DNA from: Rhytidiadelphus loreus
Lineage: Eukaryota > Streptophyta > Bryopsida > Hypnales > Hylocomiaceae
Direction of reading: 5' to 3'
Assembly (NCBI GenBank): GCA_947034895.1
Contig: OX344762.1
Span: forward strand, 30,794,760 to 30,858,759
DNA: 64,000 nucleotides
A program made the position numbers and the translations under genes. This document shows, one piece after another, positions 33,350 through 45,001 of the stretch. Position 1 is the stretch's first letter; each line of letters begins with the position of its first letter. The notes under the pieces are model-generated. The model was not told the DNA's origin. It did not search any database and worked only from the letters and a program-made list of their open reading frames with translations.

Positions 33350-33967
33350 CTATCTCAAGAATTCAATCAGTTGATGCACTGAAACAATGTGCCGATCTAA
33401 TTGTGCAAGCCGCATGACAACATGGTCCTGGGCATCTAACTCGGTAAGCAGAACCTCCAAAGCGTCTGCGTGTGCTGTTAGATCATTGGGGATAGGTTCT
33501 GGCAGAGCATTCGTGTCACGTGTAGGCAGATTTAGAGGCGGTTGACCACCCCGAGGAAATCTCATTTCTCGACAGTGCTTCAACTCATCCAGCAGGCTTC
33601 CGAGCAGTGTCTTGTACTCCTGAAGATTCTGCATAAGGTATTGGACTTCCGGGGTCAACGTCTTTCTCCAAATGTCTCTCAAAGCTTCAACCACTCTTCT
33701 TAGTGGCGTGAAGTTCCCGGGGCTCATCTGCAGTACTTGGTCGCCTTCTCGGTTACCGAAGCAGAGGCCCGGCCACCCTACCGTCCCCTCCACAATGGGC
33801 ACAATTTCGTGCGGCAAAAACATCAGTAAGATTTGAAGGTTTACGACGGTCGAAGGAGCTCGGCGCTCGGCAGCTTCTCCCCGGTCTTCGCTTTCTGTCC
33901 AATCTGGCAATGGCTGAATATTGCCTAAGGTCTCCCTTCGCCGTCCGAAGTTGTCTTGCCTGTCCAT
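33350..33967 (-). CDS. Unknown helical protein, family copy 3 (205 aa)
   Basis: A complete single-exon ORF on the minus strand, starting MDRQDNFGRRRETLGNIQPL. From residue about 55 it matches the 198-aa plus-strand paralog closely (LPHEIVPIVEGTVGW, EGDQVLQMSPGNFTP, LTPEVQYLMQNLQEYKTLLG), through the Pro-rich linker to VHQLIEFLR. The N-terminal 50 residues differ by substitutions and an insertion. No signal peptide, membrane span or known domain was recognised. Both copies keep their frames despite divergence, suggesting selection. They form an inverted pair about 9.2 kb apart with the germin-like remnants and copia-1 between them. Confidence 0.7.
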   Translation of the reverse strand: MDRQDNFGRRRETLGNIQPLPDWTESEDRGEAAERRAPSTVVNLQILLMFLPHEIVPIVEGTVGWPGLCFGNREGDQVLQMSPGNFTPLRRVVEALRDIWRKTLTPEVQYLMQNLQEYKTLLGSLLDELKHCREMRFPRGGQPPLNLPTRDTNALPEPIPNDLTAHADALEVLLTELDAQDHVVMRLAQLDRHIVSVHQLIEFLR

Positions 33968-34960
33968 TTCTTCAGCACGAGAAATCGATGGTACCGGTTA
34001 TTTCACTAGTCGAGCGCTCCGCTCGGTCCTCTTTTATCTAATCTTTGATACTTATCTCGACCTTCTTGGCCCCGCTTCTTGGCCAATCTTTTACAGCTCC
34101 ACAATGTAACATTTGAAAGCTGCTTCAAACCTCAGCAGTAGAACCAGCTTGCAGTTCCCGTCGAGCATGGACCAGGACTCCAGATGCACTCGATCGATCG
34201 ATCGAATGTGAGCTGAACCAAGCTAGTACCAACAAAGGCCTGAGTGAACATTGTGAACTTCAATGAATCGGAATGCAAGAATGACCTGCCTTATAATCAT
34301 CTCCTCTCACGTGCTGCAACTATTCACCGCCGTGTTACGGTCCTGGTAGGCCCATGGCATCTCCACATTATGCTACGCGCTCCAGAGTTCAGGCCCCTAA
34401 TCAATCATTACCTGCATACATCTTCAAGCTGAAAATAGTCAAAAGGAAGTGAAAGACCAGAGGACTTCCTCTGTTACTGCGCACTTTAGTGTACGTCTTA
34501 ATTAACGACGTGTCCGTAGCCCTTCTGCGAGTCGCAGAAGCGTTTGAGTCCAGTCTCCATGACTGCTGCAGTTTGCGGGCATCTCCCGAATCGGTAGGAT
34601 TCGTCAGAACTTTTCGGAGATGGATTATATATTTATATATGTAATCGTATTGTAAATCCTCTGATCCAGAGTTGATTAGGATGAGGCGACCGAGGAGGCG
34701 ACGATGGTGCGTCGATTGAAGATCTCAAACTAAACTGTAAGATAATCACTCGATCTCAGGTGCTGGCTTTGGGACCGGCATCATTGTTTCGGTATCCACG
34801 AATGTAGGTTACGCCGAACTCGGGGTTGGCAAGTGGGAGGCGAGTCAGACTGGGCAGACTGTGAGCATTTATTCGTGAGCAATGGTAGAATCGGTAAGCA
34901 TGCACGGACCCTGATTGTTCAGTACTGTAGGTTCCAACCAAGGACGACGAGTGGATAGCA
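33968..34960 (-). promoter_or_regulatory. Upstream/leader block of the unknown gene family, copy 3
   Basis: This is the inverted counterpart of 22799-23544, extended by a stretch (34740-34950) also found in copy 1 and at 5990-6225. The METGLKRFCDSQKGYGHVV frame starts at 34561 but stops after 20 codons, unlike copies 1 and 2. The acceptor-like TGACTATTTTCAG and the donor-like GCAGGTAATG are kept. The TTAGATAAAAGAGG stretch precedes the gene by about 70 bases. Confidence 0.45.
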
Positions 34961-35005
34961 AGGAGTTCTTTGGGTATTTTGCAGACGAAATTCTTGTGTA
35001 ATGTG

Positions 35006-35091
35006 TAACATAGTATGCTCTAAAAGGCGCCCATCTTCTTCAAACCAACCCTATTTTTAGGTGAAGAATGGAGATGGGGTGATCCTTAATC
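35006..35091. repeat. Fragment of the TAAGGTAGTATGCTC element family
   Basis: Starts TAACATAGTATGCTCTAAAA and follows the left end of the 2100-2525 copy (CCCATCTTCTTCAAACC) for about 85 bases, then passes into the next repeat. The right end is missing. Confidence 0.55.
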
Positions 35092-35682
35092 CCTGAAGGA
35101 CCATTGTCTCTCCAGCAAACAAATGGGATTTCGGGAAGTACCTACAGGCTGAAATTTTTCCTCTATTTTTTGAAACTTGTTTTGAAGATAAAAAAGTTGA
35201 TAAGCTTTGTGGGAATATTATTTGTTTTTTTCAATTGGTGCCTGGGAACAAAAGTTATGTTCAAATAAGCTTAAAACAAGGGACAAGGGGCAATAAAAAA
35301 AAACTTTGAATTTTGAATTTTCTTAAAATTTTGAATTTTGAATTTTTGTTTTGTGAATTTTTTTTCCTTATAGATTATATTTTCTCTACATGGAAAGCTT
35401 TGATTCATTCCATTTGGATTTGCTATAAGAAAGTTATTGACAATCTTGTTTTTCGGGCAATTAATTAGAGCATCTTTTTGCAAAAAAGAACTTGTAGGAT
35501 TCATTTTTTAATGCAATTTTTGCAATTTTTCAAAAAAAAAAGGTCCACATGGGTTATTTTTCTTGCTAAAAAGATCTTGCCATTGAAATTATTGCATTTT
35601 AATTCCATCTAAAAGATATTAATATTTTAGAATTTCCTTCTATCTCATACCTACTTCTACTTATCAATTCTTTAGGGGTTAA
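35086..35682. repeat. TTAACCCC-type element, second subfamily, copy 1
   Basis: Ends resemble TTAATCCCTGAAGGACC and CTTTAGGGGTTAA. The interior matches about 38210-38690 (for example GATTCATTCCATTTG and AGCATCTTTTT) and more weakly the 2921-3869 family. AT-rich and non-coding. Confidence 0.45.
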
Positions 35683-35744
35683 ATAGACCACTTTAGCAAG
35701 TGGACGGATTTTGGACCAAGAAACACTTACCAATTATGTCCATG

Positions 35745-36026
35745 CATTAGAGGAGGTTTCAGCCCCCTGGAGGGCTGTGAGTTCCCAGACTGCGGGAACT
35801 GGTTCGTAGGGGGCCGCAACAGCTTGCAGACGTAGAATGGCGACTTCCACATCGGAAAAAAATAATTTTTTTTTCTGTTTTTTTTTGCATTCCAAGAGTA
35901 AAACTTTTTTTTTTTTTTCTTTGAAATTTTTTTATCGGGAACAACCGTTCCCCGAAAACTGCAAGGGGACAGTTCCCCCGCAGATGCTTGAAACGGCCCT
36001 CCAAGGGTCCGAAAACTCCTCTAATG
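35745..36026. mobile_element. Small inverted-repeat element, CATTAGAGGAG family, copy 2
   Basis: The left end CATTAGAGGAGGTTTCAG and right end GAAAACTCCTCTAATG pair as inverted repeats, with GC-rich arms (GGAGGGC / GGCCCTCC) around a T-rich core. It resembles 15082-15384. No matching 3-bp duplication is seen here. Confidence 0.65.
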
Positions 36027-36289
36027 CACTTCTTCATCCAAATTTGGCAACTTCATCTACATTTTAAACAAAAAAAAATTCTAGCAAAAAAAGACTATTT
36101 TTATTTCACAAAAGTAGAGATTTATTTTGAAATGTGCAATCTAGCCTCCTGGTGCCTTTTCCAAAGGGATTGCTTGGATATGAGTTATATGACTAATGTG
36201 TTTGCATCAATAAAGAAAAACTATGTCCAAAATCATATGAAGGTGAATTAAACATGAAACTCTTGTAGGGATGTGGACAAAAAAAGTGC

Positions 36290-36480
36290 ATTTCTCTCTA
36301 GCTTGGACGACTATTAAGCCATAAGGAGTCAATTCTCCATCAAATTTAAAACTAACTATATATCTTGAAATGTAATAAGATTTAAGGTATAAGCAATTGC
36401 CCTACCATCCTTTTAGCCCCCGCCAAGCACAATTTTGCACCTATAATTTCCAAAGAATGTGCCAATTTGCAAGCTCATCA
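36290..36480. repeat. Dispersed repeat, inverted copy of 5680-5885
   Basis: Reverse-complement match to 5680-5885, including CAAGCACAATTTTGCACC and CAATTCTCCATC. No coding capacity. Confidence 0.5.
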
Positions 36481-38209
36481 AAAACATTGGTTTAGTTCTA
36501 GACTGACCATTCTTTAAATCCTAAAAAGCGTTTCAAATCAAGCAAGGGTTGTTGCAAGAAACACCTACCATTCTAATTTGTTTCAAAACGAACATTCCAA
36601 TGAGTTCTATGACTTTTGGAATAAAAATTTCAAAAATAAAATAATACATGGATATTTTGTAGAGCATTCAAATTAGTATATTTGTGAAAATTAAGGCCAA
36701 GAAATATTATCTCTAAAAAATATACACAAAAAAGGAGTGATGGAAAATGCCCAGAAAATAGATATTTTGATGTTTTATTTTTTTAAATAGTAAAAGAATT
36801 CTATAAAATTCTATAAAAATTGATCATTTTTCCTAACTTGAAGGTGCTCTTTGTCAACAATTTTCATCTTTAGGAGGGGGAAATTGTGTTTTCTGCACTT
36901 GCAAAAAAATTGTGCACTTTGAGCATTTGGAGAAGGTGGCCACTTTACTATTTTAAAAAAATCTCTTCATAAAGTGTAGCTTTTGTAGAAGTCCTGTATC
37001 TCAATTTTGATCTTCAATTTCGTTTTTTTGGGTCAAAAATAGTACTACCCCACCCCCAATGGCAAAATTAGAAATCTAATTGGAGTTGTTTAAAAATAGT
37101 AAAACAATTTTTTTTAAATGGAAAAAAATATTTAGTGTCTACAACTGCCACATGTACCTTTATTTCAAATTTCATATAAAAATAATATACAAAGCAAAAG
37201 TTATGAGCAAAAAAACACATGTCCAAGGCCAAGGGGATAAAAAAAAAGGACAAGCAATCACCTACAAGTATCTTGGAGATTGAGAATGGATTAGTATCAA
37301 ATTGGTTGTAGATTGGTGGTGGATTTAAAACAACTTTTCAAGCCTTCTAATTATGATTTTAATTTAGTATTTCTATTTTTTTTACTATTATTTCTTTTTG
37401 TTTGATGCACCTCAAAATTTAACACTTTTTGTCTTTCTTTCATATCTTTTAAAACACATGTAGATGGTTGTAATATTTGGTGAAGTATTGGCTTTGTGGG
37501 GAAACCTTCTCAATGAGGAATGGATCCTTTTGTCCTTGACTCTACTATTTGTTGCATTCATGCAATATTTGAAGTCAATACTAGAATACAATGGATACTA
37601 TGGACAACTTTGGATGGCAACCACACTCCTAATTCTCAACCATTTAGATCCCCCATACTCTTGACAAATGTTCATTTCATTAATATGGACCATTATTGAT
37701 ATGTACCTTGGAATACTAGGAGAATACAAGGTTGAAGGTTTGTTTGTTTAACAAAAAATACATGCATTGGAGTGACTTTAAAATCATTAATAAATGGTAT
37801 AATGTAGAAAAAAACCCATCTATGTATACTCCTTTGTTAAGAACTTCTCCAAGAAAGGATTTTGCAAAAGAATAGAAAAATAGTTTTTCTAGATGTGCAC
37901 AAAGGAGCCTTCTTAGTGTCTTTGTGGAAGACATGGATTTTATTACTTCTTGGTGCCCCTTACACATTAGGTGTAAGCCTCCTAGGAGAATGTATCCCAA
38001 AGGGTCACTTCTAGATCATTAATTTGGGCATTCAATCTAATAATAAAAACTATGAAAATTTCAAGTGTGAAAATTTTGAAAAAAATCCGCAGAAAACTAA
38101 CCCAAATCAATGCGACCAAAACAACAAAAATTTCAAATTTTCTACTAGTGTAAGTTGACTACTTGGAAGATAGTCATATAAAATTATAAATTCCTAAATG
38201 TTCCAAATT
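36481..38209. other. AT-rich spacer, no gene seen
   Basis: Open frames here (such as 37464-37664) are short, AT-rich and lack motifs. No repeat borders supported. Confidence 0.4.
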
Positions 38210-38678
38210 TTAGAATGGTTTTTTGAAGATTTTGTGCATATTTCAATTAAGAAAAAAAAAAATGAGTGATTTTTCAAAACTTTTTTGAAGGAAAAAGATT
38301 GTCTTATCTTTGTAAGAATATAGAATTTATTTCAATTGGTTCTTGGATAAAAGTTATGCCCTCTTAAGCACAAATTAAAGGCTCAAACATAGGGAGCACA
38401 AAAAACCATAGAAATTCAAAATCAAATTTTTAGTTTTTTGTTCTCATTGTATATTTATACAACTTTGATTCATTCCATTTGAATTAATTACATGAAACTT
38501 ATATAGAGTCATGTTTTGTTGGCAATCAATGCATCTTTTTAAAAGATAACTTGTGGAATTTATTTTTTAAATCAACTTCTACAATTTCTTAAAACAAGAA
38601 TTTTCTCAAGGCACAGATTAAATGCAAAAAGAATCTCATTACGAGGATTAACATGTTTCAATTCTATTTTCTAATCCT
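38210..38678. repeat. TTAACCCC-type element, second subfamily, copy 2
   Basis: Ordered similarity to 35150-35682 (GATTCATTCCATTTG, CATCTTTTTA, AACTTGTGGAATTTATTTTT), ending where the next element begins. The left border is unclear. Confidence 0.4.
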
Positions 38679-39260
38679 TTAACCCCTAAAGGACCAAACT
38701 GCGTTTTTTGACAACATAGCAATTTTGAGTAGCTCACTACAAATGGAATTTTTATTTATTTTTCTTTGAAATTTCCACACAAGATGTGCCTAAGGAGTAG
38801 CTTTAAGGCCCAAAAGATTTCATAACTTTTGATTGCATGGTTCAAAAGTTATTGCATAATATGAAATTTTCAATGCTCGATAGGCAACCCAAAAGTTTCT
38901 TAATAAAACACTTTTTTCAATAATAAAAAATTTGAAATTGGTTTTCTAGATAGATTTATATGTATATATGTGGAAATCTTTAAATCATTCGATTTTGATT
39001 TATGAGATGAAAGTTATAAGGTGTTCTAGTTTGTGGGCAGTTATAAACTCCCTACTCTAAAAATAAACTTTGGAGTCCTTTATTTAACTCAATTTTTAAT
39101 ATTTTTTGAAAAAAAAATAAGCATATGATGTAGATTGTTTATTTCTACATTACAACCATTGGGATTGGAATTTTTCAATTCCATAATTAAATTCTTAACA
39201 ATTTAGTGTTTTGAACCATTCTCTATGTCTTTCTACTTACTTTTTCCTATATTGTCCAAA
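38679..39260. mobile_element. TTAACCCCTAAA-ended element, copy 2, truncated
   Basis: Starts TTAACCCCTAAAGGACCAAA and runs inverted to 2921-3869, sharing GACAACATAGCAATTTTG and AATTCTTAACAATTTAGTG. Similarity ends at about 39260, so the far third is missing. Confidence 0.6.
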
Positions 39261-39475
39261 AAATGCATTCTAAGAGAATCTAGAATCGTTTTTTCACCAC
39301 CAACATGACCCCACCAAAAATGGAACTAAATTTTTTATTTGTGTGATTTTAGGTGTACTTACTTCATGAGATTGAATCTGAAAAACTTTGCACCTCCTAA
39401 AGTGAACCAATTTATTACCACCTAAATTCCAATTCCACCCCAAATTCTGTCTCATATTCGTGATGTACCTTTCAT

Positions 39476-39506
<31 letters not shown>

Positions 39507-41031
39507 TTTCAGTTCTTAAATGTACCCGTTTGGAAAATAATTATTATAGGCAGGTCCACCTTATTGAAAACACTTGAGACATTCTTTCGAAGTTTCTACG
39601 CATCTACTTACAATTGGCCGTTAGTCAATTTTCTTCTGTTTGCGAGTCACTGACGAAATTACCAATGAATTGAACTTGTGCAGGTCCACTGCAAATATGC
39701 CTAAAAAGTGCACCGCGTCTAACACGTCTATCATCACTTTGTGTACATCTCCAAAATCAATATGTACATATGCTGAAGAATTGATTTTGGAACATCTACT
39801 AAAAAAAGCTTTGACCCTTGAATAACTTTTGCATATGGTATCTATATGTCACATTCTTTGGTGCATTGGAAGTTGGAACCTTCTTTCATTTACCAACAAG
39901 AAAATATGAAAATTTGATCAATTTAATACACTAATGGTAACTAGGTATAATAGCTAGCAAAAAGTGAGTAGTTTGGAGGTACCCACCTTTAAATAGGTAT
40001 GGTTTTGCAAATGTGATTTGAACCCATTTTATAATTGTCAATGTAGAAATTCCAATTTCAAAATTAAATTAAAAGGTAAGAAGATCCTCAAAATCACTTT
40101 TTTTTTTAATCGTGTTAGGCCTTGCTAAGTTACTAGGTACATGAATTTTGAATAAATGTACTCAATTCATATGCATACAAAGAGTAGTCATATAGATGAA
40201 ATATAGAATATGACTACATGAACATATGTTATATATTGGCAACCACTTTTAGCAAAATGGTCTCTAATATTTAATTATAAAATTGATAAAATTAAAAAAT
40301 AAGGTTGAGGACTTAAAAAGTAATTTCTTTAATTTTTGGCATGCACTTGAATGGAGGACTTGGCCTTCCAAATCAAAGGCCAAGGTAGAAGTTCTGAACC
40401 TTGAGGTGCAATCTTCAAAGTCCTACAAACTCAAAGTGATGAATTGATGTTTCTTTTTACTAAAGTATATGTGGTTTCCAAACATTGGCAATTTTTTTCA
40501 TTTTTTCATTCTACACCTATAATTTTCTAAGATTCTATTTGCTTAATTTTGTTGATCTATAATGCATCATGTTGCATTGAGAATGCATATATAAAGTGGA
40601 ATGATAAAAAAACCTGTTCATTTCAAATGATGGCGCATATAGAGAATTTTTCCTAGTTTTTGTGAATTCTCAAAATGAAGCCTAAAAGAAAATTAAAAGT
40701 ATCATATAATTGCATCTTTGCATCATCTTCCAAGAGACTTGATACCATGCACTAAAGGCTCTATTACTTTACATTAATGTGACACTATATATAAGTTGAA
40801 GACATTATACAATGACATATGTGACATAAATTTTGGCCAAAGTACTTAATCCTTAAAAAGAAGCTAAGGCTAAAAAATGGCCAATGGATGGCTTGACTAT
40901 TCATTGTAGAAACTAAAAATGCACCTAGAAGGATACCTTTTGTCTTCCATCGGACGCCAAACGTCCGTGTTGACATTTGAGGGTCTACAATGCCTTACCA
41001 CCAACCCTCAGCTGGTGTGTCTTCTACTGTA
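39261..41031. other. AT-rich spacer with a poly(T) run
   Basis: Contains an uninterrupted T run of more than 20 bases at about 39475-39499. No gene or terminal repeats recognised. Confidence 0.4.
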
Positions 41032-41125
41032 GAGAGAATGTGATATTACAGAATATGTGAGAGAATGTGATATTACAGAATATGTGAGAGAATGTGATAT
41101 TATAGAGAATGTACTATAAAGAATG
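41032..41125. repeat. Short tandem array, about 27-bp unit
   Basis: Three near-perfect units of GAGAGAATGTGATATTACAG plus AATATGT, then a degenerate fourth. Confidence 0.8.
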
Positions 41126-42851
41126 TGATATTATGGGTGACTGATATTTTTTCAACGCCCTTTCAGACTGCCAGGTTGTCACTTGTTAAGGCGCCTACCG
41201 TCGAGCTTACTCGCTGGAGTAAGCGAGTATGCCGCAGCCCGCAAGGTGTCCCCTTGTCAGACCACAAGTTTCGTTACGGTGCCGCGTTTCTGCACTGTTC
41301 TGGAAGCTTCAGACGCCTGGAGCTTCTCCTTGTGTTGACGGATCTTTGGGCAAAGCTCAGAGCTTGACCCCCATATTCCGAAAGCTGCACATCATTCTGC
41401 AAGCCTCCCATCAACGTTTCCGACATGCTAGGGTATGAACCCAGCATCTCCTTGCAATGATTGGCGCTGAGGAAAAGCAGAAGAGCATCTCCAGGCGGTG
41501 CAGAGTCTGCTGGTAGTGGACTCAACTGGGTTTGGAAAAACATCAGAAGCTTGCAGCAGCCTCTGTTTTGAATCTTGGGTGGGAGCTCAATTCCAGGGCT
41601 GAACTAACTTAGGTAGCTGGTGAGGTTGTGGGTGGTGAGAGCTGCTTAGCCCTCTTTCAGGGTTTGGTGTCAGTGGTTTTGAACCTACTGACTGGGGTTA
41701 CGGAAAGCTTTGAATCGCTGGTGGTTACACTGAAGGGATGGTCGGGGATGTTGGCTTGTTCGAACTACTTGTAGGCTAGATGCCGGTGGGGGATTGTGGG
41801 GTTTACGACTTGGTCCAGCACCATGCTATCTGTGGCGCCCGGGCCGCCGATCAGTTTCTCTGTCCTGGGGACCATCTTGAGGGTTTGGCGTGCTGTGGCG
41901 GAACGCACTCGAGGGTTCAATGACGCTTATTTGGTGAGTTTTGTCACGTTCTGCCCTACTTCATCTTCATGCTTGAAGCCCTCTTTCTGAAATTCACGAG
42001 GTAGAACTCCTTGCCGTGGGAAACTTTATGGTAGGGAACCTATAATAGTCTTCTTTTTTTGTACCTTCTTGTTAGCGAATGTTAGAGGATTCCGACGCAC
42101 CAGAGAACGTGGTATTTGGATACGGGATGTGAAAGTTAAGAAGGTTCAAAGTTTTGGTGGTAGATGACCTAAAATTGACACTTGAACTGATGTTTTTTCT
42201 GATTTGCATCCTCTTACTTACTTAATATGCGCCCATTTTCTAAGATTTTAAGGCGGTGGTATGGCGATTTCTGGTTTCCCTACTTTAGGTCGAAGTAGTT
42301 ACCGTGCTGCCCCACTCTGGGGTCGAGTCAGACCTACTCTGCAGAGTTTCGTGTGAGAATCTACAGGTGGTATCGCAGAGGAATGGCGAGAACCGCAGCA
42401 TGATCTAGAAATGTAGCATATGTTTTACTTTTTGTCGCCCATGGTCTAGTTTGGGAAGGAACGAATGCTGTTGCTTAACTCAGGCATATTCGAGTTCTGT
42501 TTCTGAAGACGCACTTCTGTTTCCGGTTACCGGTTCTTGTATTTGTGATTCTAAACCCCCTAAAGGATCAAGAAACCTTAATTGTGCCTCATTTGTTTTA
42601 GAAGCACTTTGAGTTCTTTCTTGTCTTCAATTTGATTAGATATTTGATCAATATGTGCAATTTTCTTTACTGATTGCTGTGAGATGAGATTTATCCTCAT
42701 TGGAATTGTATATTTCATAGTATGATCAAGGTTCATTTTCAAACCATGACTATTTTAGGTCTTGGTGTATGATTTTCCGGGTCACGCAGTGCGGTCTAAC
42801 CTTCAAAATGGTTAGGAAAAATGTTCAATCTGACATGTTCAATCTTCTGTT
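41126..42851 (+). other. GC-richer leader region before the kinase gene
   Basis: Composition changes sharply at 41140 from AT-rich spacer to genic. A donor-like GTGAGT at 41934 and an acceptor-like CACGCAG at 42789 could bound a 5' leader intron. An in-frame TGA at 42837-42839 shows that the coding frame does not extend upstream unspliced. No separate protein gene could be supported. Confidence 0.35.
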
Positions 42852-44490
42852 ATGAATGATCAGAGCTTGTCATGGAGGTCAGAACCCAAAACCCAGACGC
42901 CACAGGAACTGTTCAAGCGCACAATTTCCGTGATCAGCCGGACAGAGCGCCTGGCAACCTCTCTACACTTCAACCATTCCCTGTGCGAGCGGTTCGTGAG
43001 CCACTACTTACGTCGTGCTCGAGAGTTACTGGAGGAGCGGAAGGTCGACATTGAAACCTACGGGGAGGAATGTGCGCCCTCCTTGGCCGCCCTGTTCACC
43101 ACAGTGAAGGAAGCCGAGTTTTTGATCCAAAAGCACTGCACCCGGGCCAACTGGATTGAAGCCGCGGTTGAGCTCGTGGAGAATACGTCCGCCTTTGCGG
43201 AGCTCATCCTCGACCTGAAATGGTACATCCATGCCCTTCGTATTTCCATCGAAAATGCCTCACGCACTACACCCCGGCAGTCGCAACAGAGGGTATGGGA
43301 TCTTCAACACTCCGCCATGACGGAGTATTCGAATTTCCTTGAGAGCTGGGAGCATGAATGCCAGCAGCTGTGTCTTCACAAGGACCGTGAGGTTCTGCTT
43401 TTAAAGCTGAAATCTGGCAGCAGAGATCACATTTCAGGGATTCGGAGCTTGAACTTGTACTTGGTCCATAAGCTGTCGCAACAGGACAAGTCTATTCATG
43501 TGCGAGAAGCGCTGAATGTGGACGTCAGTGCATCTGAGTTGCTGCAGAACAAGGTTTTGTTAGGGGAGGGCGCATTTGGGAAGGTTTACCAGGTGCAATG
43601 GCTGGGTATGCAATGTGCTGTGAAGCAGATTGGTGGCAAAACCGCCATCGACGAGGAGGTCAAGATTTTGTCGAAGCTCCATCACCCGAACATCATTCAG
43701 TTGTATGGATACTCTTTAGATCAAGGAACGTTGTATCTGATCATGGAGCTCATGGATAAGACTCTGGGGGAGTACATATATATGAATCAGCAGGGAGCTC
43801 CCTTTTCTCTTCATGTAGCGCTGGACTCTATGCTGCAAATCGCGAAGGGCATGCGGTATTTGCATAGCAAAGGGATGGCGCACCGGGACCTGAAGGGGGG
43901 TAATGTGCTTGTGAAACCCAGTGAGAATCCTGAGCTTCAGAGAAAAGGTTACTTGTGTGTGAAGTTGACAGACTTTGGGATGGCTAAGGCCAACCTGAGA
44001 TACTCGACGTACACACCGCAGTCCATGAACGTGGGCACTCTGGTGTGGAAAGCCCCGGAGCTTTTCAGATTGTTCCATTCGGAGTCTAGTAATAGCGGTG
44101 GCCAGAAGCTGAGAACCCGTAACTACTACCCGTTTAAAGCCGACGTGTACAGCTTCGGTATGGTTTGCTACGAAATTCTGTGCGGGAAGAGACCATTCTC
44201 GGACGTGCCTTTTGTGTCCACGAGCTCGTTCTATGGCAAAGTGAAAAGAGGGAACCGGCCGGAACTGCCAGAGTATAAAGTTCTCCCAGGGTTGTCCGAC
44301 TACATCAAGAGATGCTGGGATACTGATCCGTGCAGACGTCCCGACTTCGTCGAAATCTGCAAACGAATTCGCCACTTTCGTGATTCTTTGCTGCAGGTTA
44401 CTGCCTACAATGGTTGGGAGCTCAAACCTCATGAAGGCACGAGTCCGGTTGTCCAGGAACCCTCCACCATAGATGAAAACGATTTTATAG
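42852..44490 (+). CDS. Kinase with helical N-terminal domain (probable first exon of a tandem-kinase gene)
   Basis: From the ATG at 42852 (MNDQSLSWRSEPKTQTPQEL). Residues 20-135 form a helical region (RTISVISRTERLATSLHFN, ELLEERKVDIETYGEE, ELILDLKWYIHAL) resembling the N-terminal HeLo/four-helix-type domain of plant MLKL proteins. Residues about 232-515 are a protein kinase: glycine loop LGEGAFGKVY, AVKQIGG lysine, catalytic AHRDLKGGNVLV, TDFGMAK, KAPEL, DVYSFGM and the closing CRRPDF. All catalytic residues are present, so it should be active on Ser/Thr. There is no signal peptide or membrane span. The ORF reads on to a stop at 44543, but a good donor (GATTTTATAG, then GTAAAT) at 44490 suggests splicing to the pseudokinase downstream. 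Confidence 0.8.
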
Positions 44491-45001
44491 GTAAATGCGT
44501 CTGCACTAATCTCCTTGATCAGTTCGTTTGGTCAGAATTATGACCAGAATGAGTATGTCTCGTTTGCCAGCTTCTTGTATGAATTTGGTGTCTACTCCAA
44601 GGGGAGGGACTAGCAATGGTTTGCAATTGTGGAAAGTTCTGGAAACCGATGGAATGAGGCGTGTTCCAAGCCATAGCTGCATGCTAAAGTCTCTCATACA
44701 AATGAATTTTTAATGTTTAGTAGAATTAGGAATGTGGTTACAGGGAGAGTGGCATTCTAAGATTGTCAATTTGGGTTTTTAGTTGTTATCAATGAGTGAG
44801 GATTGTGCTAGAGATCGTATGGAATGAGACATATGAAACTTGGACATTTTTGTTTGGGGGCTTAGAGACGCTTGCAATTAGCCGCCTGTCTCTGTGTACT
44901 GACTATTTTCCTGTTGAAAGATATTGATTATATTGGTTGCTAGTGGTTGAGGCAACCTGGAGATAGATAACTCACGTTGTGAAGACTCACTATGGGCACA
45001 G
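44491..45001 (+). other. Candidate intron joining kinase and pseudokinase
   Basis: Donor GTAAAT at 44491. Two in-phase acceptors end at 45001 (GGGCACAG) and 45007 (GATACAG), six bases apart. The first exon ends in phase 1, and either acceptor restores the downstream frame as DENDFI-D-...DDWNWEIDY. The interval is T-rich and has stops in the kinase frame. The polypyrimidine tract is only moderate. The alternative is two separate genes. Confidence 0.5.

Noticed and set aside
41126..42050. Separate protein gene upstream of the kinase
   Set aside because: GC-rich and gene-like, but the open frames are short and lack motifs; better read as leader or promoter of the kinase gene.
43716..44432. 238-codon open frame antisense to the kinase
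   Set aside because: Shadow of the kinase coding region; no motif or promoter.
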